A stretch of DNA of 64,000 nt from JABMOV01 sp964344305 (GTDB taxonomy: Bacteria; Fidelibacterota; Marinisomatia; Marinisomatales; JABMOV01). Shown here piece after piece: positions 1 to 9,075 of the stretch. Below the pieces are notes generated by a model that searched no databases, was not told the DNA's origin, and saw only the letters and a list, made by a program, of their open reading frames with translations. The position numbers and the translations under genes are program-made. The stretch spans positions 9,452-73,451 of the forward strand of contig CAYFMT010000013.1 in NCBI GenBank assembly GCA_964344305.1, given 5' to 3'. Positions within the stretch are counted from its first letter, which is position 1. Every line of letters starts with the position of its first letter.

Positions 1-2
1 AA

Positions 3-404
3 AAAATCAGCCAGGTTATCAATGAATTTTTCCCCAAAAAAGCAGGCAATATTCAAAGCAAGTATTTTTCCAAAGGTGTACAGAAGACCTTTTGGGACAT
101 TGCGGTAAAAAACCTGTCTCCCGGTGAAAAAGCCTGGGTTTCAATGATTCTTGCTGTGGAAGGGGACCCAAGGGTTCTCCTAATCGATGACTATGGTGCA
201 TTACTTGATTCCGGACTGGAATACGAATTCAGGAGACGGCTCAAGAAAATGAACAAAGACCTGGGTACGACGATAATTCTTGCTGCACCTACTGAACAGC
301 ATATCAGGAAATTTGCCGCTGTTCTTATTCATCTGGATAATGGGCATATTGCAAAAATCCGTCCCGGTGCAGGTAAATCCAGTTCTGGATCATATCGGAA
401 TTAA
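3..404 (+). CDS. ABC transporter ATP-binding protein, C-terminal part (5' end outside window)
   Basis: The open frame runs from the window edge with no start codon, so only about 133 C-terminal residues are visible. It carries an ABC signature (LSPGEKA, about residues 38-44 of the visible part) followed at normal spacing by a Walker B strand (RVLLIDDY) and a D-loop-like ALLDS. The Walker A part must lie upstream of the window. The residue after the Walker B Asp is Asp rather than the usual catalytic Glu, and the switch His is not obvious (LAAPTEQH follows the expected strand). This could be a slow or structural ATPase, perhaps of a lipid or polysaccharide exporter. The TAA stop is 6 bases before the next gene. 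Substrate unknown. Confidence 0.7.
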   Translation, partial: KISQVINEFFPKKAGNIQSKYFSKGVQKTFWDIAVKNLSPGEKAWVSMILAVEGDPRVLLIDDYGALLDSGLEYEFRRRLKKMNKDLGTTIILAAPTEQHIRKFAAVLIHLDNGHIAKIRPGAGKSSSGSYRN

Positions 405-410
405 TCGATC

Positions 411-1361
411 TTGACCACCGGTTTTCTTCTATCCGATCTTTTTACTCAGCATGATACTGGTGCAGGACATCCTGAATCGCCGGAAAGATTGAAAGCCATA
501 GCAAATCATCTTCAATCCAACCAACTCTGGGAAAATCTGGATCACATAGACCTGGAGGAAACATCCACCGCTGAATTCGTGAGTCTCATACATCCTGAAC
601 AGTATCAACGACGATTCCATGATGCTGTTTTGTTCGGTCAGCCTATCTTTGATTCCATGGATAATCCCATGAGTACCGCCACATTCAATGCGGCATCCAT
701 GGCCGTTACGGCTATGGTGAATGGCATCGATGCCATTATTAATGGGCAATGCAAAAATGCATTTGCTGCTGTGAGACCCCCGGGTCACCATGCAGAGGAA
801 TCCACTGCCATGGGATTTTGTTTCTTTAACAATGTTGCGGTGGCGGCCCGATACGCCCAGGAACATCATCAACTGGATCGCGTTGCCATCATTGACTTTG
901 ATGTACATCATGGAAATGGAACCCAGCATATATTCGAAAATGATCCTACGGTGCTGTACGTGAGTACACATCGATACCCATTTTATCCAGGTACCGGATC
1001 AGAAAGTGAAATCGGTACCGGAAAGGGAAGGGGATTCACGGCGAATTACCCATTATCAGTCCAGACTGGAGATGAGGAATATATACGAATCGTGAAAAAT
1101 GAGATAGCCGATAAAGTTTTGTCATTTAGACCGGATTTACTTATTCTATCTGCTGGTTTTGATGCCCACGAATTGGATCCTCTGGGTGGAATGAATGTTT
1201 CTACAGATGGTTTTAAAATAATGACCCGTACGTTTCTGGACATAGCAAAATCAACCTGTAATGGTCGTTTGTTTTCTGTTCTCGAAGGTGGGTATTCACT
1301 GAAAGGGCTCAGTGAAAGTGTGGGTGAACATATTTCTGAATTGATGGAGTATACTCAATGA
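411..1361 (+). CDS. Histone deacetylase family protein (acetylpolyamine/acetoin-utilization type hydrolase)
   Basis: A 316-residue arginase/deacetylase-fold metallohydrolase of standard length. Visible family motifs in order are HPESPERL (20-27), RPPGHH (122-127, active-site His pair), GFCFFNN (135-141), DFDVHHGNGTQ (162-172, zinc ligands D164 and H166), SAGFDAH (third zinc ligand D251) and LEGGY near the end. The bacterial family removes acyl groups from small amines or protein lysines; the substrate here cannot be read from sequence. The start is a TTG six bases after the preceding stop, chosen because the family N-terminus (FLLSDLFTQHDTG) follows at once. The stop overlaps the next start as ATGA, so it is co-transcribed with the PspC gene. 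Confidence 0.9.
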   Translation: MTTGFLLSDLFTQHDTGAGHPESPERLKAIANHLQSNQLWENLDHIDLEETSTAEFVSLIHPEQYQRRFHDAVLFGQPIFDSMDNPMSTATFNAASMAVTAMVNGIDAIINGQCKNAFAAVRPPGHHAEESTAMGFCFFNNVAVAARYAQEHHQLDRVAIIDFDVHHGNGTQHIFENDPTVLYVSTHRYPFYPGTGSESEIGTGKGRGFTANYPLSVQTGDEEYIRIVKNEIADKVLSFRPDLLILSAGFDAHELDPLGGMNVSTDGFKIMTRTFLDIAKSTCNGRLFSVLEGGYSLKGLSESVGEHISELMEYTQ

Positions 1362-1984
1362 AAAAACTGACACGAACACATCATAACCGCATGATCGCAG
1401 GCGTGTGCGGTGGATTTTCTGAATATTTTGAAATTGATGTATCACTGGTAAGAGTGCTGTGGGTTTTCTTTACATTGTTTGGTGGTTCTGGTGTACTTGG
1501 GTACATCCTGGCATCCATGATCATCCCTGATAAAGGTGCCTCAATCAGTGATGATGACACAGTTCAAAAAATTGAAACACGATCCACATTTTGGACTATT
1601 GTATTATTAACGGTAGGGTTTATTGTCATTGTTCAGCACGATTACCTGTTTCGATCTATTCTTTATTCTTTCTGGGGGACAAGCCTGAACTCTCTATTCA
1701 GTCTGGGACTCATAATTGTAGGTGCTTACTTACTATTCTACCGTCGGGAAAACCTCATTGCTTTCTTTAACAGAGATGCGGCGTTACCGCTACATTTATC
1801 CCTGACCGATAAAAAGCTTGCTGGCGTGTGTGGTGGGATTGGTGAATCCATCAATGTGGATCCAAATATCATCAGGTTGATATGGGTTTTCGGGACATTT
1901 ATGACAGCCGGAACCGGTGCGATCATCTATGCTGCTCTGGCGATTCTATTGCCAAAAACAGCCTACGCAGAGGTTGATGAATAA
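1358..1984 (+). CDS. Tandem PspC-domain membrane protein
   Basis: 208 residues with two copies of the PspC domain. The first (about 1-60) has the motif MIAGVCGGFSEYF and a following hydrophobic helix. The second (about 146-205) has KLAGVCGGIGESI and its own helix ending in ALAILLPK. Two more hydrophobic segments (about 70-90 and 100-125) lie between. PspC proteins are inner-membrane components of phage-shock-like envelope stress responses; a doubled PspC is less usual than a single copy. No PspA or PspF is adjacent. It starts inside the HDAC stop (ATGA) and ends in TAATG with the heptose kinase start, so translation is probably coupled. Confidence 0.85.
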   Translation: MKKLTRTHHNRMIAGVCGGFSEYFEIDVSLVRVLWVFFTLFGGSGVLGYILASMIIPDKGASISDDDTVQKIETRSTFWTIVLLTVGFIVIVQHDYLFRSILYSFWGTSLNSLFSLGLIIVGAYLLFYRRENLIAFFNRDAALPLHLSLTDKKLAGVCGGIGESINVDPNIIRLIWVFGTFMTAGTGAIIYAALAILLPKTAYAEVDE

Positions 1985-2964
1985 TGGAAAAAGCACGCTT
2001 TGATGAGATAATATCACGATTCAGAGATAAATCAATCCTGGTCATTGGTGACCTGATGGTGGATGCATACCTGTGGGGTAATGCTGATAGAATTTCACCG
2101 GAAGCGCCTGTCCCCATTGTCCATATTACTGAAACAAACAGCAACCCCGGCGGGGCAGGAAATGTGGTGAAAAACCTGTCTGAACTGGGAGCGCAGGTTT
2201 CAATCCTAGGAGTAATTGGAAATGATCACCAGGGTAAAGCTCTAGTTCAACATTTCAATTCATCAAACGTTGATACATCAGGGATTCTTGTGGATGACTC
2301 AAGGCCTACATCCATAAAAACAAGGGTCATCGCACATAATCAGCAGGTGGTAAGAATAGACCAGGAATCACTTCAACCCTATTCTCAGGCACTATACACA
2401 GATTTACGCACAACACTGAAGAACTCCATTAATGACGTGGACGCAGTAATACTTGAAGATTACAATAAGGGTTTGTTTAATCCCGGTTTGATTGAGTGGA
2501 TTATCACCACGTGCAGGGAAAATGGCACCCCGGTTTACGTTGACCCCAAAAAGCACAATATTGCATCCTTTTCACATGTCAGACTGTTTAAACCGAATTT
2601 TCCTGAATTTCTTGGTTGTATCTCAGAACCATACAATGAATCAGAATTGAGCAGGATTGGCATGGACCTGCGTACAGCCATGGATGTTGAAATACTCATG
2701 GTCACTCGCGGAAAAGACGGTATTGCATTGTTTACTGCTGATGGACTTACCACCATTCCAACCAAAGCCCGAAAAGTGCATGATGTATCCGGTGCAGGCG
2801 ACTCTGTCATCAGCACATTCACACTGGCAGACATTTCGGGTGCCTCTCCAGAGGAATCTGCCATGCTTGCCAATTATGCGGCCGGTAAAGTATGTGAAGA
2901 AGTGGGTGTGGTTCCCATTTCAATAGATAAACTGTCGGAAATTGTAACTTATCATCATTCCTGA
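1984..2964 (+). CDS. hldA: D-glycero-beta-D-manno-heptose-7-phosphate kinase (PfkB family)
   Basis: 326 residues matching the RfaE domain I / HldA kinase, which makes heptose 1,7-bisphosphate for the lipopolysaccharide inner core. Visible motifs are the N-terminal strand VIGDLMVDAYLWG followed by ISPEAPVPIV, the substrate-binding NPGGAGNV, and the PfkB signature GAGD (270-273, D273 as catalytic base). The length equals a stand-alone kinase, so the adenylyltransferase half (RfaE domain II) must be encoded elsewhere. It supports an outer membrane with heptose-containing LPS. The start ATG overlaps the previous stop by one base. The symbol rfaE1 is also used. Confidence 0.88.
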   Translation: MEKARFDEIISRFRDKSILVIGDLMVDAYLWGNADRISPEAPVPIVHITETNSNPGGAGNVVKNLSELGAQVSILGVIGNDHQGKALVQHFNSSNVDTSGILVDDSRPTSIKTRVIAHNQQVVRIDQESLQPYSQALYTDLRTTLKNSINDVDAVILEDYNKGLFNPGLIEWIITTCRENGTPVYVDPKKHNIASFSHVRLFKPNFPEFLGCISEPYNESELSRIGMDLRTAMDVEILMVTRGKDGIALFTADGLTTIPTKARKVHDVSGAGDSVISTFTLADISGASPEESAMLANYAAGKVCEEVGVVPISIDKLSEIVTYHHS

Positions 2965-2967
2965 TAC

Positions 2968-4587
2968 TTGATACACTCCAGAATATCTAAACTCATTTCC
3001 CTGGCATTTTTCTCCGTTTCATTTCTCTACTCTCAAATCGATACCCGGTTTAACCCTATGGATTGGGTCCTGTTCACACAATCCGGATCTATCACATCTA
3101 TTTCCCAGGGATATACGTACATCTATGTTGGTTCCGAACTTGGTGGTGTGTTCCGATTCAATGTGTATAGTGACGAATGGGAGGACCCACTCACTGTTGC
3201 CCAGGGATTACCGGATAACTCCATCGAGTCGGTTTACTTTGATTCCCATTCAGGCATGTTATGGATTGTGACACCGGAGCATATCTCTTACAGCTATGAT
3301 AGAGAAGGAAACTGGTTTCATGTAGATAAATCAGATCTGTCTATCAATCCAAACACGACCATTCGACGGATGGGAAGTACAAAAGATTTCATTTGGGTTG
3401 AAGCAGGTGCACTTTATTTGAAGCTGGACCGAACATCTGGGGTCCTGCTGGGATCATTTCCCACTTTGGATGTAGCGGATATCACTTGGAACAGTGTACC
3501 CATGGAGTTCTATTCGGAGTTTCCACCGACCTTGCAGGATTTTACTATTACAGATGGGTGGATTCTTATGCATGACCAGTTCATTGATGATGTGGGACGG
3601 GATGTGTTTGCCACAACCATGTATCGGCAGAAAAATGGTAACCTCTGGATCGGGACGGACAATGGTCACGTGCTGGTAGCAGATGCCACGATGGATATAC
3701 TGAGACCCCATCGATGCAGTATTTCAAATACCAATGTCACAACAATTCTGGGCTCATCTTCCCTGTATCTCGCAGGATATAAGGATCCGGCGACAAAAGG
3801 AATTTCATATTTTGACCTCTATCGAAACATTGTGGATTGGATTGAGCCTGAAATCACTATCAATTTGCCCGGAGTATCATTTACATCAGGACTTCTTACG
3901 GACAAGCACTTATGGTTTGGCAGTTCAGGCTCCATCTCTGTGTACAACAAAAAGCATGATTACTGGAAAACCGTTACATCCCAAATCTCTCGATGGATTT
4001 ACGCCATGGAAAGGGACTCTGGGGCCGTGTGGGTTGGTGGAAATAGAGGTGTAGAAAGATTTGATGAAACGTATATGCAATCCTTCCCGTTCGACATGGC
4101 ATCGGCATTTGATGGTATGATCATTTATGATATCGATGTTGCAGGAAACGATGTATGGTTTTCAACAGATCAGGGATTGTGGATTTACAATAAGAAGAAT
4201 GGTTGGTTGTTACCACCATCCAGGTGGACACATGATACACTGGATGTGTTTTTAACCTGCTGGAATGTGATAGTGACAGATACAGCGATTTATACAGCTA
4301 CCAATGCCGGGATACACCAATGGAACAGGTTGGATCATCGTGTAAAACTGGTTGTGGACCCATCATTATATCAGAGTAGACCCGTTTCCGATTTGGAATT
4401 TGTTGATGATTTTTTCTTTATTGGGACGGACAATGGACTCTTTCGTGTACAGGAAGGCGGCAGGGGATTTCAGCACTATAATTATCCATTTATTCGTCAG
4501 GTAAACGATGTGTATATTAGCGACGAAGATTGCTGGCTGGGAACAGATCAAGGTCTGGTCTGGTTCAATTGGAAACGGGATATATGA
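2968..4587 (+). CDS. Secreted beta-propeller protein (two-component-regulator-type propeller repeats)
   Basis: 539 residues starting at a TTG three bases after the kinase stop. An N-terminal signal peptide (ISLAFFSVSFLYSQ, cleavage near residue 23) is followed by repeated blades with the pattern W-h-G-T-D-N/Q-G: WIGTDNGHV, WFGSSGS, WVGGNRGVERF, WFSTDQGLWIYN, FIGTDNGLF and WLGTDQGLVWF. The pattern is that of the periplasmic sensor propellers of hybrid two-component systems, but no kinase domain or C-terminal membrane anchor follows, so this is an isolated exported propeller. It overlaps the GWxTD gene by 4 bases (ATGA). Function unknown; ligand or protein binding in the periplasm is likely. 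Confidence 0.75.
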   Translation: MIHSRISKLISLAFFSVSFLYSQIDTRFNPMDWVLFTQSGSITSISQGYTYIYVGSELGGVFRFNVYSDEWEDPLTVAQGLPDNSIESVYFDSHSGMLWIVTPEHISYSYDREGNWFHVDKSDLSINPNTTIRRMGSTKDFIWVEAGALYLKLDRTSGVLLGSFPTLDVADITWNSVPMEFYSEFPPTLQDFTITDGWILMHDQFIDDVGRDVFATTMYRQKNGNLWIGTDNGHVLVADATMDILRPHRCSISNTNVTTILGSSSLYLAGYKDPATKGISYFDLYRNIVDWIEPEITINLPGVSFTSGLLTDKHLWFGSSGSISVYNKKHDYWKTVTSQISRWIYAMERDSGAVWVGGNRGVERFDETYMQSFPFDMASAFDGMIIYDIDVAGNDVWFSTDQGLWIYNKKNGWLLPPSRWTHDTLDVFLTCWNVIVTDTAIYTATNAGIHQWNRLDHRVKLVVDPSLYQSRPVSDLEFVDDFFFIGTDNGLFRVQEGGRGFQHYNYPFIRQVNDVYISDEDCWLGTDQGLVWFNWKRDI

Positions 4588-5843
4588 AACGAATCACTTT
4601 ACCAATACTACTGATACTATTGTCCATACTCCTCGTGGGCCAATCATCGAGGAATAGAAGCACTAAAACCGAACTGATTGATAATTTTTCTATTAAAACT
4701 GTTCCTGTAGCCGTATCCTCTGAAGATTCTATAAAAATCATTACTGTCCTGGAAATCCCCTATTCCAGTTTACAATTCATAAAGGATAAAACCGGTTTCA
4801 GGGCTGAATATGAAGCCACAATTGTGGTGCAGGATGATGAGAATCATCAGTTTGATCGAGCCATCTGGCAGGAAACAGTGCATGCGGACAATTACCTGGA
4901 AACTGTATCACTGCAATCCCACATCACCCATGGCAATGAAATGGTTGTTCCCTTGGGAAATGTCCGGGTTATAACCGAGATAACCGATTTGGAAACTCAC
5001 AACCGCGGCTATAAGACCAATATTCATCAATTTGATATTGAGGATGATTCACCAACCCTTTTTCAACCTGTGATTTTAGTTGAAAAAGAAGGGGACTGGG
5101 GATTTGGTAAGAATCTTTTTCCTCTAATTTCAGGTGCTAAGGCCGACAATCCTGAAACCATCTATGTAAACATGTCCGGGCACACATACCCGGAGCCGTT
5201 TGACCTGAATGTATCTCTGATGTACAACAAGGAACAGATCTGGACGAAGTCATTGTCCATAGACAGTGACAGCAAATGGTTTGTTAAAACAATATCCATT
5301 CCTTCTGATACACTTGTGGGAATCCAGCTTGAAATGAATGTGACATTGTCACAGGGAGATTTTGAGGAGACAAAATCAACAGTAGTGCGATTGAAACACA
5401 AAGGTTTATCACCCTATATCCGGGACATGAATCTTGCCCTCGAGCAAATGAAGTACATATTAAGTACCGAAGAAAAATCTCGCATTAGAAAAGCAAAAAA
5501 CAAGCAAAAAGAAAAACTGTTTTTTGATTTGTGGAAAGACAGGGATCCAACGCCCAATACACCATTCAATGAACTCATGGAAGAGTATTACAGACGCGTT
5601 GAATTCTCTAATGAGCACTTTTCAAATTTTCAGCAGGGATGGCGATCAGACATGGGCATGATATATATCCTCATGGGTCCACCCGATGATGTCGAACGAA
5701 TCAATATGCCCCACGCTCGGAATACCTACGAAATCTGGTATTATCACCGTATCAATGAGCGATATACATTTGTGGATCCCAATGGATTTGGGGATTATCG
5801 TTTGAATGAACCCTATGTGGGTTTTCCATCCAGTGGATGGTAA
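4584..5843 (+). CDS. GWxTD domain-containing exported protein
   Basis: 419 residues from the ATG at 4584. This start is preferred over one 54 bases upstream because it opens directly into a signal peptide (MKRITLPILLILLSILLVGQ) and overlaps the previous stop as ATGA. The middle is beta-rich without a recognised fold. The C-terminus holds the GWxTD-type domain, with FFDLWKDRDPTPNTPFNE, EEYYRRVEFSNEHF, GWRSDMGMIYILMGPPDDVER and YEIWYY. GWxTD proteins occur in Acidobacteria, Marinimicrobia, Calditrichaeota and relatives, and their function is not established. The hallmark segment here reads QQGWRSDMG, so the T-D pair is S-D. Confidence 0.82.
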   Translation: MKRITLPILLILLSILLVGQSSRNRSTKTELIDNFSIKTVPVAVSSEDSIKIITVLEIPYSSLQFIKDKTGFRAEYEATIVVQDDENHQFDRAIWQETVHADNYLETVSLQSHITHGNEMVVPLGNVRVITEITDLETHNRGYKTNIHQFDIEDDSPTLFQPVILVEKEGDWGFGKNLFPLISGAKADNPETIYVNMSGHTYPEPFDLNVSLMYNKEQIWTKSLSIDSDSKWFVKTISIPSDTLVGIQLEMNVTLSQGDFEETKSTVVRLKHKGLSPYIRDMNLALEQMKYILSTEEKSRIRKAKNKQKEKLFFDLWKDRDPTPNTPFNELMEEYYRRVEFSNEHFSNFQQGWRSDMGMIYILMGPPDDVERINMPHARNTYEIWYYHRINERYTFVDPNGFGDYRLNEPYVGFPSSGW

Positions 5844-6640
5844 TAGTGCTAGAGTATTTTTCTTACAGCAGATTGTCAACATTCAGTCAGTGTCCGGCTC
5901 GATTTAAAATACAGTACATTGATAAAATTGAATGTAAAACCGAATCCATTGAAGCATTTGTCGGGATTCAGGTCCATGAGGTGTTGGAGTTTCTGTATAA
6001 CCAAAAAAACAGGGATGGTAAAACACCATTACTGGATACACTGCTGGATATTTATCGGCAAATCTGGGAGAAAAAATGGCACGATCAGATAGCCATTTTT
6101 CGATACAATATTTCCTGGCAGGAGTATTATCGCCTCGGTGAAAAATGTATCGCATGGTATTATAGAACATTTCACCCATTTGATGAGCCGGTGCTTGGTA
6201 TTGAGCATCCATTTGACCTGGAGCTCCTGGATGGAATCCGATTTAAAGGATTCATTGACCGCGTTGATCAGCTTGAGAATGGCGATATAGTTATCCATGA
6301 TTACAAAACCGGGAAAAGGGCCATGTCTCAACAGCAGGCAGATAAGGATTTACAATTGTCCATCTACCAGTTGGCAATGGAAAAAGAATTGGCAAGTCAC
6401 GAAGGCATCTATCTTACCTGGCATTTTCTACAGGTAGGAAGGAGTGTAACATCCACGCGGACCCCAACGTTACTGGAAACACATGTAACAAAAATTACGG
6501 ATCAGGTAAATCAGATAGTCTCACGGATAAAAAATGGTTCCGAGTTTGAACCAAAAGAAGGTTTTTTATGTAACTGGTGTTATTACTGGGAGGAGTGTCC
6601 TGCCAAATATTCCCATAACCCTGCAATAAGAAGTCTATGA
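5837..6640 (+). CDS. PD-(D/E)XK nuclease, Fe-S (Cas4/AddB-like) type
   Basis: 267 residues. The nuclease motifs are H47 in GIQVHEVLEF, D141 in FKGFIDRVDQ, D155-x-K157 in HDYKTGK, and the Q-x3-Y motif (LQLSIYQLAM, about 173-180). One cysteine before the core (C19, in FSQCPARF) and three after it (C245, C248, C254, in CNWCYYWEEC) form the four-ligand [4Fe-4S] pattern of Cas4, AddB and related exonucleases. It is therefore predicted to be a DNA exonuclease active in recombination or repair. No cas genes or helicase are adjacent. It starts 7 bases inside the GWxTD gene (a GTG three codons later is possible) and overlaps the RNase H gene by 4 bases, so the two nucleic-acid enzymes are coupled. Confidence 0.85.
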   Translation: MVIVLEYFSYSRLSTFSQCPARFKIQYIDKIECKTESIEAFVGIQVHEVLEFLYNQKNRDGKTPLLDTLLDIYRQIWEKKWHDQIAIFRYNISWQEYYRLGEKCIAWYYRTFHPFDEPVLGIEHPFDLELLDGIRFKGFIDRVDQLENGDIVIHDYKTGKRAMSQQQADKDLQLSIYQLAMEKELASHEGIYLTWHFLQVGRSVTSTRTPTLLETHVTKITDQVNQIVSRIKNGSEFEPKEGFLCNWCYYWEECPAKYSHNPAIRSL

Positions 6641-7173
6641 AACTGACAAAAGATGAACTAAATGCATTCAGGAATGGTTTGACCCCAACCATTGTGAATC
6701 AAATTGAACCTGAATACCAAAAAATTATTCGGACGTGGCTGGAAAAAAAGCCAGGAGATAGCTACACTCTGTATATAGATGGGGCAGCTGACTTGCACTC
6801 CAAACGTGCAGGAATTGGGGGAATCATTCTTCGAAAGGATGAGGAATTGTATACTTTTTCTGAATTTCTCCCAGATGCCACCAATAATGAAGCAGAATAT
6901 CATGCCCTCATCAAAGGGCTTCAGTTAGCCATGGATTTGAATTGCAATGAGATAACCGTTTTTTCCGATAGTGAATTAATCGTAAAGCAGATCAACGGTC
7001 TTTATAAAGTAAAACACCCAAATATGATCCCTCTATACGCACAGGCAAACAACATTTTAAAATCTTTCAAGTCATGGTCTCTGTCACACATCCCTCGTGA
7101 AAAAAATACGCGGGCAGATAAATTGAGCAAGGATGGAATGGCAAGTGGAGAAGAAAAACAGACGAATCCGTAG
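6637..7173 (+). CDS. Ribonuclease HI family protein
   Basis: 178 residues. The RNase H fold occupies about 42-168, with the complete catalytic set D48 (YIDGAA), E85 (NNEAEY), D111 (FSDSELIV) and D161 (NTRADKLSK). It is of the short archaeal/Bacillus YpdQ-like or plant-like subgroup rather than E. coli RnhA, because the basic protrusion is absent. It hydrolyses the RNA strand of RNA-DNA hybrids. About 40 N-terminal residues precede the fold and have no recognised domain. The start overlaps the nuclease stop (ATGA). A 79-base gap before mreB holds no gene. Confidence 0.88.
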   Translation: MKLTKDELNAFRNGLTPTIVNQIEPEYQKIIRTWLEKKPGDSYTLYIDGAADLHSKRAGIGGIILRKDEELYTFSEFLPDATNNEAEYHALIKGLQLAMDLNCNEITVFSDSELIVKQINGLYKVKHPNMIPLYAQANNILKSFKSWSLSHIPREKNTRADKLSKDGMASGEEKQTNP

Positions 7174-7252
7174 TGGTGGAATTACCAGGATGTTTGCAGC
7201 AGAAAACATAGTTAAATTTGGTATTGTATTTAGTTCAGGAATTACAGAATAA

Positions 7253-8281
7253 ATGGGAATATTTTCAACTGTTTCAAATTCTTTAAACTGGGTGTCTGGC
7301 GATATTGCCATTGACCTTGGTACAGCCAACACTCTCTTATGGATGAGTGGAAAAGGCATTGTCATTAATGAACCATCCATTGTAGCAAGATCAGTTAATG
7401 ATGGCAAGATCATCGCTGTTGGGAATGAAGCCAAAGCCATGCTGGGCAAGACACATCGTGAACTGGAAACCATCAGACCGCTTCAGGATGGTGTTATTGC
7501 AAACTTTAATATGACCGATGGCATGCTTCAGGGATTTGTACGAAAGATCAATCTAAACAGATTGGCCCGCCCGAGAATCGTTATCTGTGTCCCATCAGGT
7601 GTTACAGAAGTCGAGCGTCGTGCGGTTAAGGATTCCGGTGAACGTGCAAATGCCAGGGAAGTGTATCTTATAGAAGAACCGGTTGCGGCCGCAATCGGTA
7701 TTGGATTGGATATTGCGCAACCTGTTGGAAATATCATTGTGGATATTGGAGGAGGTACCACCGAAATTGCCGTTATTGCCCTCGATGGTGTCGTTACAAA
7801 AGAAACCATACGAATCGCCGGTGATGAAATGGATGAAGCAATCGTGCAATGGTTCAGGAATGAACACAAGCTGGAGATTGGGCTCCCCACAGGAGAAGCC
7901 ATTAAGAAGTCCGTCGGGTCCGCCATGCGCATGAAAATAGAAACCATATCCGTGAAGGGTCGCGATCTTGTTTCTGGAATTCCTAAAACCATCGAAGTAT
8001 CATCTGATGAAATTCGTCAGGCATTAAAGGACCCCGTGAACCAGATTGTGGAAGCAGTGAAACGTGCCCTTGAAACCACACCTCCTGAACTGGCAGCTGA
8101 TATCCTTGACAGAGGTATTATCATGACGGGAGGAGGAGCGCTGCTAAAAGGGATTGATCAGATCATACGTGAACGAACAAACGTCCCGGTAAATGTTGCT
8201 GAAGATCCATTGTTATCGGTTGTACGAGGCACCGGGATGGTCCTGGAAAATGTGAAGCGGTATGAGGCCGTGTTAATGTAG
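7253..8281 (+). CDS. mreB: Rod shape-determining protein MreB
   Basis: 342 residues, normal length. It is an actin-fold ATPase that polymerises under the inner membrane and positions the elongasome. Motifs: phosphate-1 loop DLGTANT (21-27), RPRIVICVPSG, the VYLIEEPVAAAIG helix, phosphate-2 loop VDIGGGTTEIAV, and the adenosine motif IIMTGGGALLKGID near the C-terminus. The N-terminal segment (MGIFSTVSNSLNW) is amphipathic and may bind membrane. First gene of the mreB-mreC-mreD-PBP2-rodA block, which indicates a rod-shaped cell. The start is not overlapped by the upstream gene, so the block may have its own promoter in the 79-base gap, although I could not pick one out with confidence. Confidence 0.97.
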   Translation: MGIFSTVSNSLNWVSGDIAIDLGTANTLLWMSGKGIVINEPSIVARSVNDGKIIAVGNEAKAMLGKTHRELETIRPLQDGVIANFNMTDGMLQGFVRKINLNRLARPRIVICVPSGVTEVERRAVKDSGERANAREVYLIEEPVAAAIGIGLDIAQPVGNIIVDIGGGTTEIAVIALDGVVTKETIRIAGDEMDEAIVQWFRNEHKLEIGLPTGEAIKKSVGSAMRMKIETISVKGRDLVSGIPKTIEVSSDEIRQALKDPVNQIVEAVKRALETTPPELAADILDRGIIMTGGGALLKGIDQIIRERTNVPVNVAEDPLLSVVRGTGMVLENVKRYEAVLM

Positions 8282-8286
8282 CAGTA

Positions 8287-9072
8287 ATGATGCGCTCATT
8301 CTATGCTGGCTTAAGTCGGAATAAACATCACCTCACATTTTTATTAGCATTTATTACATCAATTGTTTTGTATTTATCTAATACTTCACCTGAAGTATTA
8401 TACATTCGCAATAAAGCCATAACCTATTTCTCCATATTTCTTGAACCGGTTTCTTACGTTAAGGATCTTCTCTACATCAAGGAAGAAAATGCCCTTCTTA
8501 GGGAAAAAAATCTCCATCTAACTATGGAGTTGGAACCCTTGATACAGGCAAAGATCGAGAATGAGAGACTACGAACACTGTTGAATTTCAAGGAACGTAA
8601 TCCTCTGGAAATAATACCCGGTACGATTATTTCCACCGGATTGAAATCAGGTGTTCAAACTGCAGTCATTGATATTGGAATAATGGATGGGGTATCCGTT
8701 AACAATCCTGTATTGACAGAAAAAGGGGTCATTGGAAAATTGCTGACTGCTGCAGATCATCATTCGATTGTCCAATTGATTAATGATGTGAATTATAGAC
8801 TTGCTGTCCGTATATACCCCAGTGAAGCCACAGGTATTATGCGATTTATTTCTGGTCAAACATGCGAAATTCGTGAAGTCCCCAAAAATGCAAGTGTTTC
8901 CGTTGGGAATCGGGTCACCACTTCGGGTTACAGTGATATTTACCCACCAGATCTACCTGTGGGTATTGTCACAGGTGTATATGAAGAACGAGGTAGTTTC
9001 CAGAAGAGGATTACAGTCAAAATACACAATGATTTGAATTCACTTAATCACATTTTTGTGGTGAAGGAATAG
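8287..9072 (+). CDS. mreC: Rod shape-determining protein MreC
   Basis: 261 residues with a cytoplasmic N-terminus, one membrane helix (about 17-31, LTFLLAFITSIVLYL), a coiled coil (about 58-95, with KEENALLREKN and KIENERLRTLL) and a periplasmic beta domain. The beta domain contains VIDIGIMDGVSVNNPVLTE, the typical signature G-V-x-x-x-x-P-V. MreC links MreB filaments to PBP2 in the periplasm. It begins five bases after the mreB stop and is followed three bases later by mreD. Confidence 0.95.
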   Translation: MMRSFYAGLSRNKHHLTFLLAFITSIVLYLSNTSPEVLYIRNKAITYFSIFLEPVSYVKDLLYIKEENALLREKNLHLTMELEPLIQAKIENERLRTLLNFKERNPLEIIPGTIISTGLKSGVQTAVIDIGIMDGVSVNNPVLTEKGVIGKLLTAADHHSIVQLINDVNYRLAVRIYPSEATGIMRFISGQTCEIREVPKNASVSVGNRVTTSGYSDIYPPDLPVGIVTGVYEERGSFQKRITVKIHNDLNSLNHIFVVKE

Positions 9073-9075
9073 GGC

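Noticed and set aside
429..971. 180-residue open frame on the minus strand opposite the deacetylase gene
   Set aside because: It lies wholly opposite a gene with complete catalytic motifs and shows no family pattern, so it is a shadow frame.
5837..6640. CRISPR association suggested by the Cas4-like nuclease
   Set aside because: No repeat-spacer array or other cas gene occurs anywhere in the window.
7528..7992. 154-residue open frame on the minus strand opposite mreB
   Set aside because: mreB is unmistakable here, and the antisense frame has low-complexity Ser/Thr/Pro content without motifs.
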